Source: Halorubrum laminariae (lineage in GTDB: Archaea; Halobacteriota; Halobacteria; Halobacteriales; Haloferacaceae). Taken from it: a DNA stretch of 64,000 nt. The position numbers and the translations under genes are program-made. The notes under the pieces are model-generated. The model was not told the DNA's origin, ran no database searches, and was given only the letters and a program-made list of their open reading frames with translations. Positions 44,562-52,806 of the stretch are shown piece after piece (position 1 is the stretch's first letter; each line of letters starts with the position of its first letter). The stretch lies in assembly GCF_024494655.1 (NCBI RefSeq), contig NZ_JANHDL010000005.1, positions 124,001 through 188,000 on the forward strand, in the 5' to 3' direction.

Positions 44562-44858
44562 ATGACCATCGCAGACCGCATCGCCGCCTTTCGCGCGGAG
44601 TTAGAAGAATGGCTCCGCGGCCTCTATCACGGGATGATCACCCATCCGGCCTACGAAAAGATCGAGAAGGAGGCCGAAGACGCCGAAGACGAGTTCATGC
44701 TCGCGTGTTTCCCCGACGCGTTCGGCATCCCGTCGCCAGTGTCGTACTACACCGCCGAACTGCTTCCGTACCTCGAAGACGAGTTCGAGGCGTGGGAGCG
44801 GCGGCTGTGGGACCGCGAGAGCCTAATCGAGCGGAAGGGCCAGCAGTACCACTTCTGA
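44562..44858 (+). CDS. Small helical protein encoded before the ArsA-type ATPase
   Basis: This 98-residue charged, all-helical protein (ADRIAAFRAELEEWLRGLYHGMITHPAYEKIEKEAEDAEDEFM) contains ACFPDAFGIPSPVSYYTAELLPYLEDEFEAWERRLW and ends in GQQYHF. It looks like a haloarchaeal conserved family, but I cannot name a function. A TTTTAACC TATA element (44532-44539) lies 23-30 nt upstream. A 17-codon ORF and then the ArsA-type gene follow with overlapping stop-start codons, so the three are translated as a unit. Confidence 0.75.
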   Translation: MTIADRIAAFRAELEEWLRGLYHGMITHPAYEKIEKEAEDAEDEFMLACFPDAFGIPSPVSYYTAELLPYLEDEFEAWERRLWDRESLIERKGQQYHF

Positions 44859-44911
44859 TGGACACGGTTGCCACGGTTCCGACGGACGCGACAGACACGG
44901 AGGGGCGGTGA
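44858..44911 (+). other. 17-codon mini-ORF linking two genes by overlapping stop-start codons
   Basis: ATG at 44858 overlaps the previous TGA, and the mini-ORF's own TGA (44909-44911) overlaps the ATG of the next gene at 44911. It encodes MDTVATVPTDATDTEGR. The double TGATG arrangement suggests ribosome re-initiation from the upstream gene to the ATPase gene. The peptide may have no function of its own. Confidence 0.4.
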
Positions 44912-45882
44912 TGGAGCGGTTCGTCTTCTTCGGCGGGAAAGGCGGCGTCGGCAAGACGACCGTCTCGTGTGCGTACGCCTATCGCTGTGCGGACGCGGGC
45001 GTCCGAACGCTCGTCGTCTCAACGGACCCGGCACACTCGGTGTCGGACGTGTTCGACCAACAGTTCGGCGACGAGCCCCAGTCGGTCGCGGGCGTCGACG
45101 GGCTGGACGCGATGGAGATCGACCCCGAAGACGAGATGCAACGCCACCTCCAAGAGATCCGCGAGGGGCTCTCAGAGCAGGTGTCGGCGGCGATGGTCTC
45201 GGAGATCAACCGCCAACTGGAGATGTCACACGGGACGCCTGGCGCGTACGAGGCCGCCCTCTTCGACGCGTTCGTGACCGTGATGCGCGAGGAGAGCGAC
45301 CCGTACGACCGGGTGGTCTTCGACACCGCACCAACGGGGTCGACGCTGCGGCTGCTCGGGCTTCCCGAGTTCCTCGGCGACTGGATCGACCGGCTGTTGT
45401 ACAAGCGGAAGCAGTCCATCGACCTCTTCGAGAAGGCGGCGATCGGCGACATGGAGCCTCGGCGACTGCTCGACGGCGATCCCGTCATAGAGCGACTGCA
45501 GCGACGAAAGGAGTTCTTCGAGTACGCGGGCGACGCGATGCGGAACGACGCCGCGTTCTTCCTCGTGTTGAACCCCGATCAGCTCTCCGTCAACGAGACC
45601 GGACGGGCCATCGAGGGCTTCACCGACCGAGACCTGCGCGTCCGTGGACTCGTCGCGAACAAGCTCACGCCGCCACCCGACGACGACGAAGACGGTCGGG
45701 GGGCCCGGTATCTCCGAGACAAGGTCGAAACCGAGCGCGACCGCCTCGAACAGGTTCGAGAGGGGTTCGCACCCCCGCTCGTCGCCGAGATCGAATCGCG
45801 TACCCGCGAAGTGCGCGGGGAGCTACTCTCGGACGTAGCCGCCGAACTCAACGTCGAGACATCGACGCCGAATGCGACGTAG
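44911..45882 (+). CDS. ArsA/Get3-type ATPase
   Basis: This 323-residue single-domain member of the anion-transporting ATPase family has the deviant Walker A FGGKGGVGKTTVSC (about 7-20), STDPAHSVSDVF (switch I), VFDTAPTGSTLRLLGLPEFLG (switch II and beyond), and NKLTPPP. One ATPase domain and an archaeal host fit Get3-like proteins, which in eukaryotes target tail-anchored membrane proteins; arsenite transport would need an ArsB partner, which is absent here. The ATG at 44911 is preceded by a GTG at 44908 in frame; the ATG is favoured by its overlap with the preceding stop. Confidence 0.88.
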   Translation: MERFVFFGGKGGVGKTTVSCAYAYRCADAGVRTLVVSTDPAHSVSDVFDQQFGDEPQSVAGVDGLDAMEIDPEDEMQRHLQEIREGLSEQVSAAMVSEINRQLEMSHGTPGAYEAALFDAFVTVMREESDPYDRVVFDTAPTGSTLRLLGLPEFLGDWIDRLLYKRKQSIDLFEKAAIGDMEPRRLLDGDPVIERLQRRKEFFEYAGDAMRNDAAFFLVLNPDQLSVNETGRAIEGFTDRDLRVRGLVANKLTPPPDDDEDGRGARYLRDKVETERDRLEQVREGFAPPLVAEIESRTREVRGELLSDVAAELNVETSTPNAT

Positions 45883-46068
45883 CCCGCCGTCTGCTGCAGA
45901 CCACGCGAACTGGCGCGGATCGACGCGAATCAACGTCGAGATAGAGGCGCGCGCGAAGGAGAATGTCCTAGAATCTGGGGGAGATTTCACAATGCGAACG
46001 AGGATTCGTCCGTACGGTGTCCCCCGCTGGGGCGGCCGGTTTTCCGGGCCGTTCCTATAAGTGAAGAC

Positions 46069-46082
46069 AATACTTAAGTATT
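46069..46082. promoter_or_regulatory. 14-bp perfect palindrome overlapping the cstA TATA region
   Basis: AATACTTAAGTATT is its own reverse complement. It lies 35-48 nt upstream of the cstA ATG at 46117, where the TATA box and BRE of a short-leader transcript should be. It may be an operator for a dimeric regulator, or simply a symmetric TATA element. The surrounding 45883-46116 gap holds no supported gene. Confidence 0.5.
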
Positions 46083-46116
46083 CGATCGTGAACTACTACC
46101 ACGAGGCAGGGAACCA

Positions 46117-47970
46117 ATGACAAGTGTAATCTGGATCGTAGCTGCCGTGCTCGGCACGTTCACCGTAGGGTATATGGGGTACTCGCGGTACCTCTCTCGG
46201 TTCGTCGACCTCGACGATAGCCGAGAGACGCCGGCACACAAGTACGAAGACGGACAGGAGTACGTACCGGCGAAAAAGCCGGTGCTACTGGGGCATCACT
46301 TCTCGAGTATCGCTGGCGGCGCACCGATCGTCGGCCCGATCACGGCGGGGGCCATCTGGGGCTGGATCCCCGCGCTGTTGTGGGTCGCCATTGGCAACCC
46401 ACTGATGGGAGCCGTCCACGACTTCATCTCGCTGTCGAGTTCGATCCGACACGAGGGTCGATCGACCGGATACATCGTCGGCCAGTACGTCGGTGAACGC
46501 GGCAAGGACCTGCTGTTGTGGTTCGCGTTCCTCACGATCATCCTCGTCGTCGCGGTGTTCGCACTCGTGGTCGGGATCGTGTTCAACGCGTACCCGCAGG
46601 TGACGACCGCGAGCTTCGTGTACATCCTTTTGGCGCTGGCCTTCGGGGTGTACCTCTACCAGCTCAACGGGCCGTTTATTCCGGGGACGATCCTCTTCGT
46701 CGCCGGCGTGTTCGCCGGCGTCTGGCTCGGTATCCAGTACCCGGTCGCGCTGTTCGAGCTGGCCGGCGACGCCAGCCACCCGGCGGGGACGTTCGTGCTA
46801 TTCAGCGGCACCGGTAGCTGGGTTCCGGGCGCGGCGGCGCTCGGTGGTAACACCGCGGCGTGGGTACCGGTCGTCATGGTGTACGGCGCGATCGCGAGCG
46901 CGCTCCCGGTGTGGGTGCTGCTCCAACCGCGGGACTACCTCTCGTCGTTCCTGCTGTATGCGGGTGTCGGCGGCGGGGTCATCGCGATCATCGTCGGAAC
47001 GATTCTCGGAACGTCCGGACAGCCGCTCGTCGTCGACTCGTCTATCGGCGCGTTCGAGGGCTTCTGGGGCGTCGAAGCGGCGGGGCTGTACCCGCTGTTC
47101 CCGCTGCTTTTCATCACCATCGCCTGCGGGACGATAAGCGGGTTCCACTCGCTCGTCTCCTCGGGGACGACTTCGAAACAGCTGAACAAGGAGAGCGATG
47201 CCCGCCTCATCGGGTACGGCGGGATGCTCGGCGAGGGGCTGCTTGCCGCGCTCGCGCTCTCGACGCTCGCCGTTGCCGGCTTCGCCGGTGACGCGGCTGC
47301 CGGCGGAATCGGCGGCGCGCTGCCGAACTTCGCGAGCGGCGGCGGGATCATCCTCACGAGCCTCGGGATTCCGGAGACGATCGGCGCGGTGTTCATGGCG
47401 CTCGTCTTGGTGAGCTTCCTGCTCACCTCGACCGACACCGCGGTCCGGCTGGGTCGGTACATGATGGAAGAGATTGTCGGGATGGATGACGGCATGACCG
47501 TCAGCGGACTCTCTCCGAACCTCGGCTCGATCGCTCGGGGGCGGTACACCAACCCGCTCTTCCAGATCGGCATCGGTTACCTGCTCGTCATCTCCGGTGA
47601 GTGGGCGACGCTGTGGGCGCTGTTCGGCGGCGCGAACCAGCTGCTCGCAGCGCTCGCGCTGTTGACGGCCACCGTCTGGCTCGCCAACTGGGACGAGTCC
47701 AAGCAACTGATTTCCACGGGTGTCCCGATGGCGGTGATGGTGATCATCACCGTGCTCGGACTCACGTGGCTGGCGTTCTACCAGAACCTCTACATCAACC
47801 TGATCGGCGGCGGCGCGGACACGCTCGGCGCGCAGATCTCGTCGGGAACGCAGATGGTTCTCGCACTCGTGCTGATCGGGCTCGCGCTGTCGCTCGTGAA
47901 GATCGGTCTCGGCAACATCCGATCGGTTCGCGGCGGCAACGCGCCGGCGGCCGAACCGGGCGACGACTGA
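46117..47970 (+). CDS. cstA: CstA-family carbon starvation / peptide transporter
   Basis: This 617-residue membrane protein has about 16 TM helices spread over the entire length. Family features: FVDLDDSRETPAHKYEDGQEYVPAKKPVLLGHHFSSIAGGAPIVGPI near the N-terminus, FISLSSSIRHEGRS, SGFHSLVSSGTTSKQLNKE, and TSTDTAVRLGRYMMEEIVG. Bacterial CstA and BtsT import pyruvate or peptides under carbon limitation; the haloarchaeal substrate is not settled. The N-terminus (TSVIWIVAAVLGTFTVGYMGYSRYLSRF) begins directly with a TM helix. A palindrome in the promoter may control expression. Confidence 0.93.
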   Translation: MTSVIWIVAAVLGTFTVGYMGYSRYLSRFVDLDDSRETPAHKYEDGQEYVPAKKPVLLGHHFSSIAGGAPIVGPITAGAIWGWIPALLWVAIGNPLMGAVHDFISLSSSIRHEGRSTGYIVGQYVGERGKDLLLWFAFLTIILVVAVFALVVGIVFNAYPQVTTASFVYILLALAFGVYLYQLNGPFIPGTILFVAGVFAGVWLGIQYPVALFELAGDASHPAGTFVLFSGTGSWVPGAAALGGNTAAWVPVVMVYGAIASALPVWVLLQPRDYLSSFLLYAGVGGGVIAIIVGTILGTSGQPLVVDSSIGAFEGFWGVEAAGLYPLFPLLFITIACGTISGFHSLVSSGTTSKQLNKESDARLIGYGGMLGEGLLAALALSTLAVAGFAGDAAAGGIGGALPNFASGGGIILTSLGIPETIGAVFMALVLVSFLLTSTDTAVRLGRYMMEEIVGMDDGMTVSGLSPNLGSIARGRYTNPLFQIGIGYLLVISGEWATLWALFGGANQLLAALALLTATVWLANWDESKQLISTGVPMAVMVIITVLGLTWLAFYQNLYINLIGGGADTLGAQISSGTQMVLALVLIGLALSLVKIGLGNIRSVRGGNAPAAEPGDD

Positions 47971-48071
47971 CGCGGTCGCCGTTCGGACCAATCAGGTCCC
48001 CTGCATTCCGTTCCTCCACGCGGTTCATTCTCGCAGCTGTGCCGCCGGCGCACACGAATCCGTTGCCGACG

Positions 48072-48758
48072 TTATCGCCAGAAGCGCTTCGCGAACCGCG
48101 AGAAGAATCCCTCCTCGGGCTCCTCGACCGGCTCCCACAGCCGGAACGCACCGGCGACGTCGGCGACCTCGCTGGCGACGAGCCGTTTTTGATCGGGTGC
48201 GACGACGACGAGGTTCACCTCGTAGTGACCGTAGTAGCCGAGCTTCAGGAGCGTCCGGTCTCGGAATCCCTCCACGAAGTCGGCGACGGTCTCGGGGATC
48301 TGGTCGGCGACGAGTACGACGGTGATGTCGGTGCCGTAGTGCTGTTCGTCGCCTTCGACGCGGTCGTCGGCGACGCCGTGTGCAAACTCGACGAGCCGCT
48401 CGATCTCCTCGTCCGTCGGTGCGGTGACCCGACGCGCGAACACGTGCTCCATCACGTCGTGATCGGCGTAGCTCAACGCCGGGTGGAGAAACTGCTTCTG
48501 ATTGCGTAGCCGCATCTTCGCGTACAGATCGAATCGCTCGCCGCGCTCGACGACGTCGGCCTCGAGGTCGTAGCTGTACATGAGCCGGTCGGAGACCCGA
48601 TCGAGGTACTCGTCGTCGTAGTCGGGGACGCTCTCGCGAATCTCCGCCGGTAGCGACTCGGGCTCGGGTCGGTCGGCATCGCGGCTCTCGCCGTTTCGTC
48701 CGACGCTTTCGGCGTCTCGTCCGCCGCTATCGGTGCCGTCGTCGACGCGCTCACTCAT
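48072..48758 (-). CDS. Haloarchaeal protein of unknown function downstream of a cupin gene
   Basis: This 228-residue protein has an acidic low-complexity N-terminus (1-45), then a conserved-looking domain: SVPDYDDEYLDRVSDRLMYSYDLEADVVERGERFDLYAKMRLRNQKQFLHPALSYADHDVMEHVFARRV and, after an alpha/beta part, DITVVLVADQIPETVADFVEGF and NLVVVAPDQKRLVAS. I cannot assign a function. Its ATG overlaps the 3' end of the cupin gene by 8 bp, so the two are cotranscribed and may act together. An upstream in-frame start at 48782 is less likely. Confidence 0.75.
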   Translation of the reverse strand: MSERVDDGTDSGGRDAESVGRNGESRDADRPEPESLPAEIRESVPDYDDEYLDRVSDRLMYSYDLEADVVERGERFDLYAKMRLRNQKQFLHPALSYADHDVMEHVFARRVTAPTDEEIERLVEFAHGVADDRVEGDEQHYGTDITVVLVADQIPETVADFVEGFRDRTLLKLGYYGHYEVNLVVVAPDQKRLVASEVADVAGAFRLWEPVEEPEEGFFSRFAKRFWR

Positions 48759-49131
48759 CTGCGGGATCGTACGCGACCGCATCGTCCGCGGCCGGCGGAG
48801 CGCCGACCGCGAGCACCGTTACCGAACCGTTTGCGTCCGCGGGGTTGTACGCCCGCTGCGGGCTCTCGGGGTCGACGACGAACAACTCGTCCGTCCCGAC
48901 CTCGTAGGTCTCGCCCGGTGTTTCGACGGCAAGGGTCCCCGACAACACGTAGAACGCCTCCTGTTGAGTCTCGTGGTAGTGGTACGCGAGCGGGAGCTGT
49001 TCGCCGGGCTCCGCGCGGAAGCGGTTGATGGCCGCGTGGTCGAGTCCGCCCGGCTCCGAGAGCTTCCGACACTCGCACGGTCGGTCGGGTGCTGGATCGA
49101 CTGCGTCCGCGTCGACGACTCGATATCCCAT
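48751..49131 (-). CDS. Single-domain cupin protein
   Basis: This 126-residue protein forms one cupin beta-barrel. Motif 1 is LAYHYHETQQEAFYVLSGTLAV (His, His, Glu metal ligands, about 49-70) and motif 2 VDPESPQRAYNPADA, where the usual His is replaced by Gln/Arg, so metal binding may be altered. Cupins of this size are sugar- or small-molecule-binding enzymes or sensors; the substrate is unknown. The start is the ATG at 49131 (MGYRVVDADAV); an in-frame ATG five codons earlier is possible. An inverted IS-end repeat lies about 80 bp upstream. Confidence 0.8.
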   Translation of the reverse strand: MGYRVVDADAVDPAPDRPCECRKLSEPGGLDHAAINRFRAEPGEQLPLAYHYHETQQEAFYVLSGTLAVETPGETYEVGTDELFVVDPESPQRAYNPADANGSVTVLAVGAPPAADDAVAYDPADE

Positions 49132-49211
49132 GAGAACCCGTTCCACGGAGTAGTAAAAAGGTCATCGGGGTGAACTCGACGCTGCGTCTCGGCTGGGAGT
49201 TCAGTCGAGAC

Positions 49212-49267
49212 GCCGTTACGGAGAATCGAGGAGAAAGCCTCGCGCTTCAGCGCGGGGAGGATGTCAA
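49212..49267 (+). repeat. 56-bp IS200/IS605-like end, inverted copy 2
   Basis: This sequence is the exact reverse complement of 23293-23348, with GCCGTTACGG at its left and GAGGATGTCAA at its right edge. It includes the hairpin CCTCGCGCTTCAGCGCGGGG. No transposase is next to it, so it is a solo element end or a miniature element. It lies in the 220-bp gap between the cupin gene and a divergent small gene. Confidence 0.7.
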
Positions 49268-49353
49268 TGGTCCCGAGAATGACGGTACACCGGATACGAC
49301 CCTCGGAGGCGAGATTTAACACCGTGGGCCGCGTTAGTGCGGTAGAGACACCC

Positions 49354-49587
49354 ATGTCCGACCAAGAGATCCGAACCGAGGCGTGTGGTCGGTGTTCGAT
49401 GTCGACGGTCGTCGGCACGGTAAGCGAGGACCAGAGCGACGACGAGCGCGCAGAGCGCGACCCGTTCGGCGACGAGCGGATCGAAGTCGACGAGTCCTCG
49501 ATCCGCCGCGTGTCGCCGGCCGGATTCCTGAGCGATCTCAAAGAGCGGATCGACGCGCTCGGCCGACGACTCGCATACGGGAAGTAA
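49354..49587 (+). CDS. Small acidic protein, unknown function
   Basis: This 77-residue protein starts at ATG 49354. It has a CGRC motif near the start (EACGRCSMSTV), which could be half of a zinc site or a redox pair, followed by an acidic stretch and a C-terminal helix (IRRVSPAGFLSDLKERIDALGRRLAYG). I do not know the family. It lies 77 bp upstream of a larger acidic protein on the same strand. Confidence 0.55.
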   Translation: MSDQEIRTEACGRCSMSTVVGTVSEDQSDDERAERDPFGDERIEVDESSIRRVSPAGFLSDLKERIDALGRRLAYGK

Positions 49588-49664
49588 GACGTGACTCGTC
49601 GGGAGAGAACAGATTCGTCAGGTGGGAGACTTATGTCGGTCCGATTCCTAGCGGGGGCCACGCG

Positions 49665-50351
49665 ATGGAAGAGAGCATCTCCGGGTTCAAGATTCGCGGC
49701 GACTGGGGCGATGTCGTCGAACACGGCGAGCGGATCGCGCTCGCGCTCCGTGAGACCGGCGTCGACGGCGACGCGTATCACGACTTCGACGACTGGCGGC
49801 CGAAGTCTCACGAGCGGATCGACGAGGACGTGTCGGCCAAAACCGCAGAGCAGGCGTCCGTCGGAGAGGGCGAAGGCGAGCGGGCCGGTAAAACGCCGGG
49901 AGAAGACCTGCAAACGGCCGGAGAGAAGCTCACGGAGTCCTACGAGAAGGTCGGCGAAAACGACACCGAAAGCGCCGTCGAACGGTGGGGCGAGTCGATC
50001 GGCCACGTCGCTCGCGCGGCCGACTCCGCGAGCCGCAAGGCGCTCCGGAAGGTCGAAGACACCGTCTACCGGAAGGTGATGACCCAGATGGCACCGTACT
50101 ACTTCGACAACGAACTCGTCAGTGCCAACGTTCAGGAGGTCGGCCGCGGCGAGGCCGGCGAAACGTTCGTCTTCGAGGTGAACATCAACGACGACGAGCT
50201 CAAGTCCGAAGTGAGCGACGTTCTCGCCGAGTACGAGTCGGAGATCGACCGTTGGCACGTCGAAGCGGAGAAGCGAACCGAGGACGTAGCCGCCGCCGAA
50301 GGCGTCGAACCGCCCGAAACGGAGGGCGGTCCCGACTCGACGACGACGTGA
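49665..50351 (+). CDS. Acidic haloarchaeal protein of unknown function
   Basis: This 228-residue protein has MEESISGFKIRGDWGDVVEHGERIALALRETGVDGDAYHDFDDWRPKSHERIDED at the N-terminus, a long charged helix region (about 75-140), and a beta-rich C-terminal part (MTQMAPYYFDNELVSANVQEV and FVFEVNINDDELKSEVSDVLAEYE). The tail is disordered. It looks like a family confined to haloarchaea; no function is known to me. The ATG at 49665 was preferred over later ones because the N-terminus reads as a structured segment. Confidence 0.75.
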   Translation: MEESISGFKIRGDWGDVVEHGERIALALRETGVDGDAYHDFDDWRPKSHERIDEDVSAKTAEQASVGEGEGERAGKTPGEDLQTAGEKLTESYEKVGENDTESAVERWGESIGHVARAADSASRKALRKVEDTVYRKVMTQMAPYYFDNELVSANVQEVGRGEAGETFVFEVNINDDELKSEVSDVLAEYESEIDRWHVEAEKRTEDVAAAEGVEPPETEGGPDSTTT

Positions 50352-50406
50352 GGACGCGGCCGATCGCATCGAACGGATTTACTTCCCGGCCCGATGAACG
50401 GAGCTC

Positions 50407-50646
50407 ATGACCGAGGTGCTTCGGGTTGACGCCGGCGAACTGTCGGCCGACGAACTGATAGACGCGCTCAACGACGGACAGCGGATCCTCGTCGATGTCG
50501 AGGTCGCCGGCGGGTCCCACGAGATCGTCCTCCGGTACGACGGAGAGACGTATCATTGTGACACACCGACGAACCTCCACCGACACGCCGAAGAGTCCGA
50601 GATGCGCAGCTGTCTCGACCAGATGGGATACGCGGCCGCGGAGTGA
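50407..50646 (+). CDS. Small conserved-looking protein, unknown function
   Basis: This 79-residue protein reads LRVDAGELSADELIDALNDGQRILVDVEVAGGSHEIVLRYDGETYHCDTPTNLHRH and ends in a helix with EMRSCLDQMGYA. It has an alpha-beta layout and two cysteines (YHC and RSC), each close to a His, which might bind metal. The function is unknown. A TTTACTT element (50381-50387), 20-26 nt before the ATG, is a plausible promoter. Confidence 0.65.
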   Translation: MTEVLRVDAGELSADELIDALNDGQRILVDVEVAGGSHEIVLRYDGETYHCDTPTNLHRHAEESEMRSCLDQMGYAAAE

Positions 50647-50710
50647 CCAACGCCGCGGTCGGATCGGCTGCGACACCGAGGTTTAACCCGAACGCGGCCG
50701 AACGACGCCC

Positions 50711-51091
50711 ATGGCCGACCCCGAGATCGAGGATCTCGTCGGCGACGTGTCACCCTCATTCGAACATGTCCTCTCCTGCGTGTTCGGCGTTCGCGACCAC
50801 GAGAGCCGAACGTACCTCGTGTTGCTCGATCATCCGGGGAGCACGGTCGCCGAACTCGCCGCGACGCTCGATCGAGACCGATCGAATGTGAACCGATCGC
50901 TATCGACGCTGCGCGAGAAAGGGCTCGTCGAGCGCCGGCGGCGACTTCTCGACTCCGGCGGATACGTCTACCAGTACACCGCGATTCCAATCCCGGAAGC
51001 GAAGACTAGGCTCCACGACGCCCTCGACGAATGGGTCGAAGCCGTTCACGCTGCGATCGACGGGTTCGATCCCGACGCTGGCAGCGAGTAG
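50711..51091 (+). CDS. TrmB/MarR-type winged-helix transcription regulator
   Basis: This 126-residue protein has one winged-helix domain (about 18-95): FGVRDHESRTYLVLLDHPGSTVAELAATLDRDRSNVNRSLSTLREKGLVERRRRLLDSGGYVYQYTAIP. The pattern of a recognition helix (RSNVNRSLSTLREKGLV) followed by an aromatic wing is typical of short TrmB-like regulators in haloarchaea. A C-terminal helix (RLHDALDEWVEAVHAAI) probably dimerises. No effector domain is present. The target is unknown; it could control itself or its neighbours. Confidence 0.85.
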   Translation: MADPEIEDLVGDVSPSFEHVLSCVFGVRDHESRTYLVLLDHPGSTVAELAATLDRDRSNVNRSLSTLREKGLVERRRRLLDSGGYVYQYTAIPIPEAKTRLHDALDEWVEAVHAAIDGFDPDAGSE

Positions 51092-51198
51092 GCCTACCGG
51101 TAGTCTTCTGACGCCGCGGAAGCGGTGACCATAGCGACAGCACCGACTCCCTCCGGTAGCCGACCGAGTTCACCGTCCGCCGAAGCTTCGTCGGCAGG

Positions 51199-51804
51199 TT
51201 ACGACGTGTCGTTGTCGAACGCGAGCGTGACGCCGTCGTCGTCGACGGTCGCACCGGCGGCACACACCGGGTGTTCGAAGTCGGCGGAGAGAACTTCGGT
51301 CGCCGCGGCCGCCGCGTCCGTCGGCGGATCCGCGGCCGACAGCGCGTACGGCTCCGGACTGTCGGTCTCGTAGGTCGCGACAATCGTCGGCTCATCAACC
51401 GCCTCGACGAGAAGCGCGTCCCGGCGAACGGTCCCGACCGTCGCGGTCTCAGCGCTGACGACCCCCGCGATCCGGGGAGTGTCGTAGTCGTCCTTCTCGA
51501 AGTCGAGCGCGAGCAGCGCGGTCGCGAGCGCGTCTCGAGCGGGATATCCCGTCTCCAACTTCTCCGCGATCGGGTCGACGTGCGAGCCGTTGCCGACGAC
51601 GGCGAGCGGTTCGCCGGTCGGCGTGTGAACCTCCCGCGCGCAGTTGTACGAGACGTACGGGTTGTCGGTCTCCGGCGCGTCCGGTGTAGGGCCGACGGTG
51701 AGCGTTCCGTCGCGATCGATCACGCGACGATTCGGGAACGATCGCGAGGAGACTCGATACGCGCCGATTCCGGGAGCGACGACGACGAACCGTCCGACGT
51801 ACAT
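51199..51804 (-). CDS. purO: IMP cyclohydrolase, archaeal PurO type
   Basis: This 201-residue enzyme closes the ring of FAICAR to IMP, the last step of purine synthesis, using the PurO fold instead of the bacterial PurH. Family stretches: [86 protein letters not shown]. The length is standard. It stands alone, convergent with the winged-helix regulator. The start ATG at 51804 matches the usual N-terminus. Confidence 0.95.
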   Translation of the reverse strand: MYVGRFVVVAPGIGAYRVSSRSFPNRRVIDRDGTLTVGPTPDAPETDNPYVSYNCAREVHTPTGEPLAVVGNGSHVDPIAEKLETGYPARDALATALLALDFEKDDYDTPRIAGVVSAETATVGTVRRDALLVEAVDEPTIVATYETDSPEPYALSAADPPTDAAAAATEVLSADFEHPVCAAGATVDDDGVTLAFDNDTS

Positions 51805-51925
51805 ACAACTTCGTGGCGATTGAGTCCGCTAAAACGCATCGATCTACCCACGTTCGTCGATCGGATTCGCGATTGAGCGGACCGGACGCTGTGAACGGGT
51901 CGCAGGGCGTCGCCAACGCGCAACG

Positions 51926-51934
51926 CTTACAAAC
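51926..51934 (+). promoter_or_regulatory. tRNA-Gln promoter (box A)
   Basis: CTTACAAAC lies 26-34 nt upstream of the tRNA 5' end, in an AT-rich patch within GC-rich DNA, matching the archaeal box A position. Confidence 0.5.
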
Positions 51935-51959
51935 ACCCGTTGGTTACGGGAAAATGCGC

Positions 51960-52032
51960 AGTCCATTGGGGTAGTGGCCAATCCTGAAGCCTTCTGGGGG
52001 CTTCGACCCTGGTTCGAATCCAGGATGGACTA
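51960..52032 (+). tRNA. tRNA-Gln (CTG anticodon)
   Basis: A complete 73-nt cloverleaf can be drawn. The 7-bp acceptor stem is AGTCCAT with ATGGACT, the anticodon stem AAGCC with GGCTT around the loop TTCTGGG (anticodon CTG, reading CAG), and the T arm CCTGG-TTCGAAT-CCAGG. The discriminator base is A (52032). CCA is not encoded, as is usual in archaea. No intron interrupts the anticodon loop. Confidence 0.95.
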
Positions 52033-52179
52033 TTCTCGCCGCTCGCTTCGCTCGGTTTCGATCGACATCACCCGCCAATGGTGAGTCTCGCCCTCCACCT
52101 CGATCGTTTCAGGTGGAACGATATCCCTCTCACGTCCGTCGTTTTCCATCCGAAAAGAGGGGGTCTCAGAAGATCGCGC

Positions 52180-52806
52180 TCACTTCTCGACGTCGAGAAG
52201 CGCGACGCGCTCGCGGACGATATCGGCGATGTCGCCGTCGACCGCGTCGAGTTCGCGGTCACCGATATCGAAGAGTTCGCGCACTCGATCCCGGTCGAAC
52301 GAGAGCGTCGACGCGGGATCGACCGGCGCGAACGACGTGTGTTCGTCGACCCCCGCGGCGGCCGCTTCGAGGTCGGCAGACTGGCGCTCCGCGCCCGACA
52401 CCCCACCGAAATCGGCCAAGAGGACAACGACGCGGCCCTCACCCTCGGTGACGCCGAGCCGGAGCGCGCGGTCGATCTGGCGGCGACCGGCCGCGTACAG
52501 GAGCACCTCCACGCTCGGGTCGCGAGCGACCGCCTCCCCGCGGGCGATCGCGCGGGCGGCGAGACGAGTCGCCTCCCGTAGGTGCGTCTCGGAGACGACG
52601 AGGTCGGCGTCGAACGCCTGCACGACCGCTCCGGTCTCGGTCGATATCTCGCCGAGCGCGTCGAGAAACGCGTCGAGGTCGTCAATGTGTGCGGTGCCGT
52701 GTCGGACCTGATACGGCGGCGTCGGCGGATTGATGGCTGAGCGACCGCCGTCGGTCATGACGCGGGTACCGTGATCGTCGGTCGGTTCGAAGCGTCCCGA
52801 CGTCAC
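52180..52806 (-). CDS. cgi121: KEOPS complex subunit Cgi121
   Basis: This 208-residue protein binds tRNA for the KEOPS complex, which makes t6A at position 37 of tRNAs reading ANN codons. Recognised stretches are the [24 protein letters not shown] segment, [39 protein letters not shown] and the C-terminal [33 protein letters not shown]. The GTG at 52806 overlaps the hel308a stop (GTGA), so the two are coupled. An internal ATG at 52758 could instead be the start, since the first 30 residues are not family-like. Confidence 0.88.
   Translation of the reverse strand: MTSGRFEPTDDHGTRVMTDGGRSAINPPTPPYQVRHGTAHIDDLDAFLDALGEISTETGAVVQAFDADLVVSETHLREATRLAARAIARGEAVARDPSVEVLLYAAGRRQIDRALRLGVTEGEGRVVVLLADFGGVSGAERQSADLEAAAAGVDEHTSFAPVDPASTLSFDRDRVRELFDIGDRELDAVDGDIADIVRERVALLDVEK

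Noticed and set aside
45872-46060. 62-codon plus-strand frame after the ArsA/Get3-type gene
   Set aside because: It starts inside that gene, has mixed composition and no promoter or motif.
46798-47991. Long minus-strand frame (397 codons) opposite cstA
   Set aside because: The plus strand encodes a textbook CstA; the reverse product is Arg/His/Asp-rich with no domain.
48819-50369. Minus-strand frame of 516 codons over the cupin gene and the small genes at 49.4-50.4 kb
   Set aside because: It overlaps three better-supported genes and the IS-end repeat, and shows no recognisable domain.
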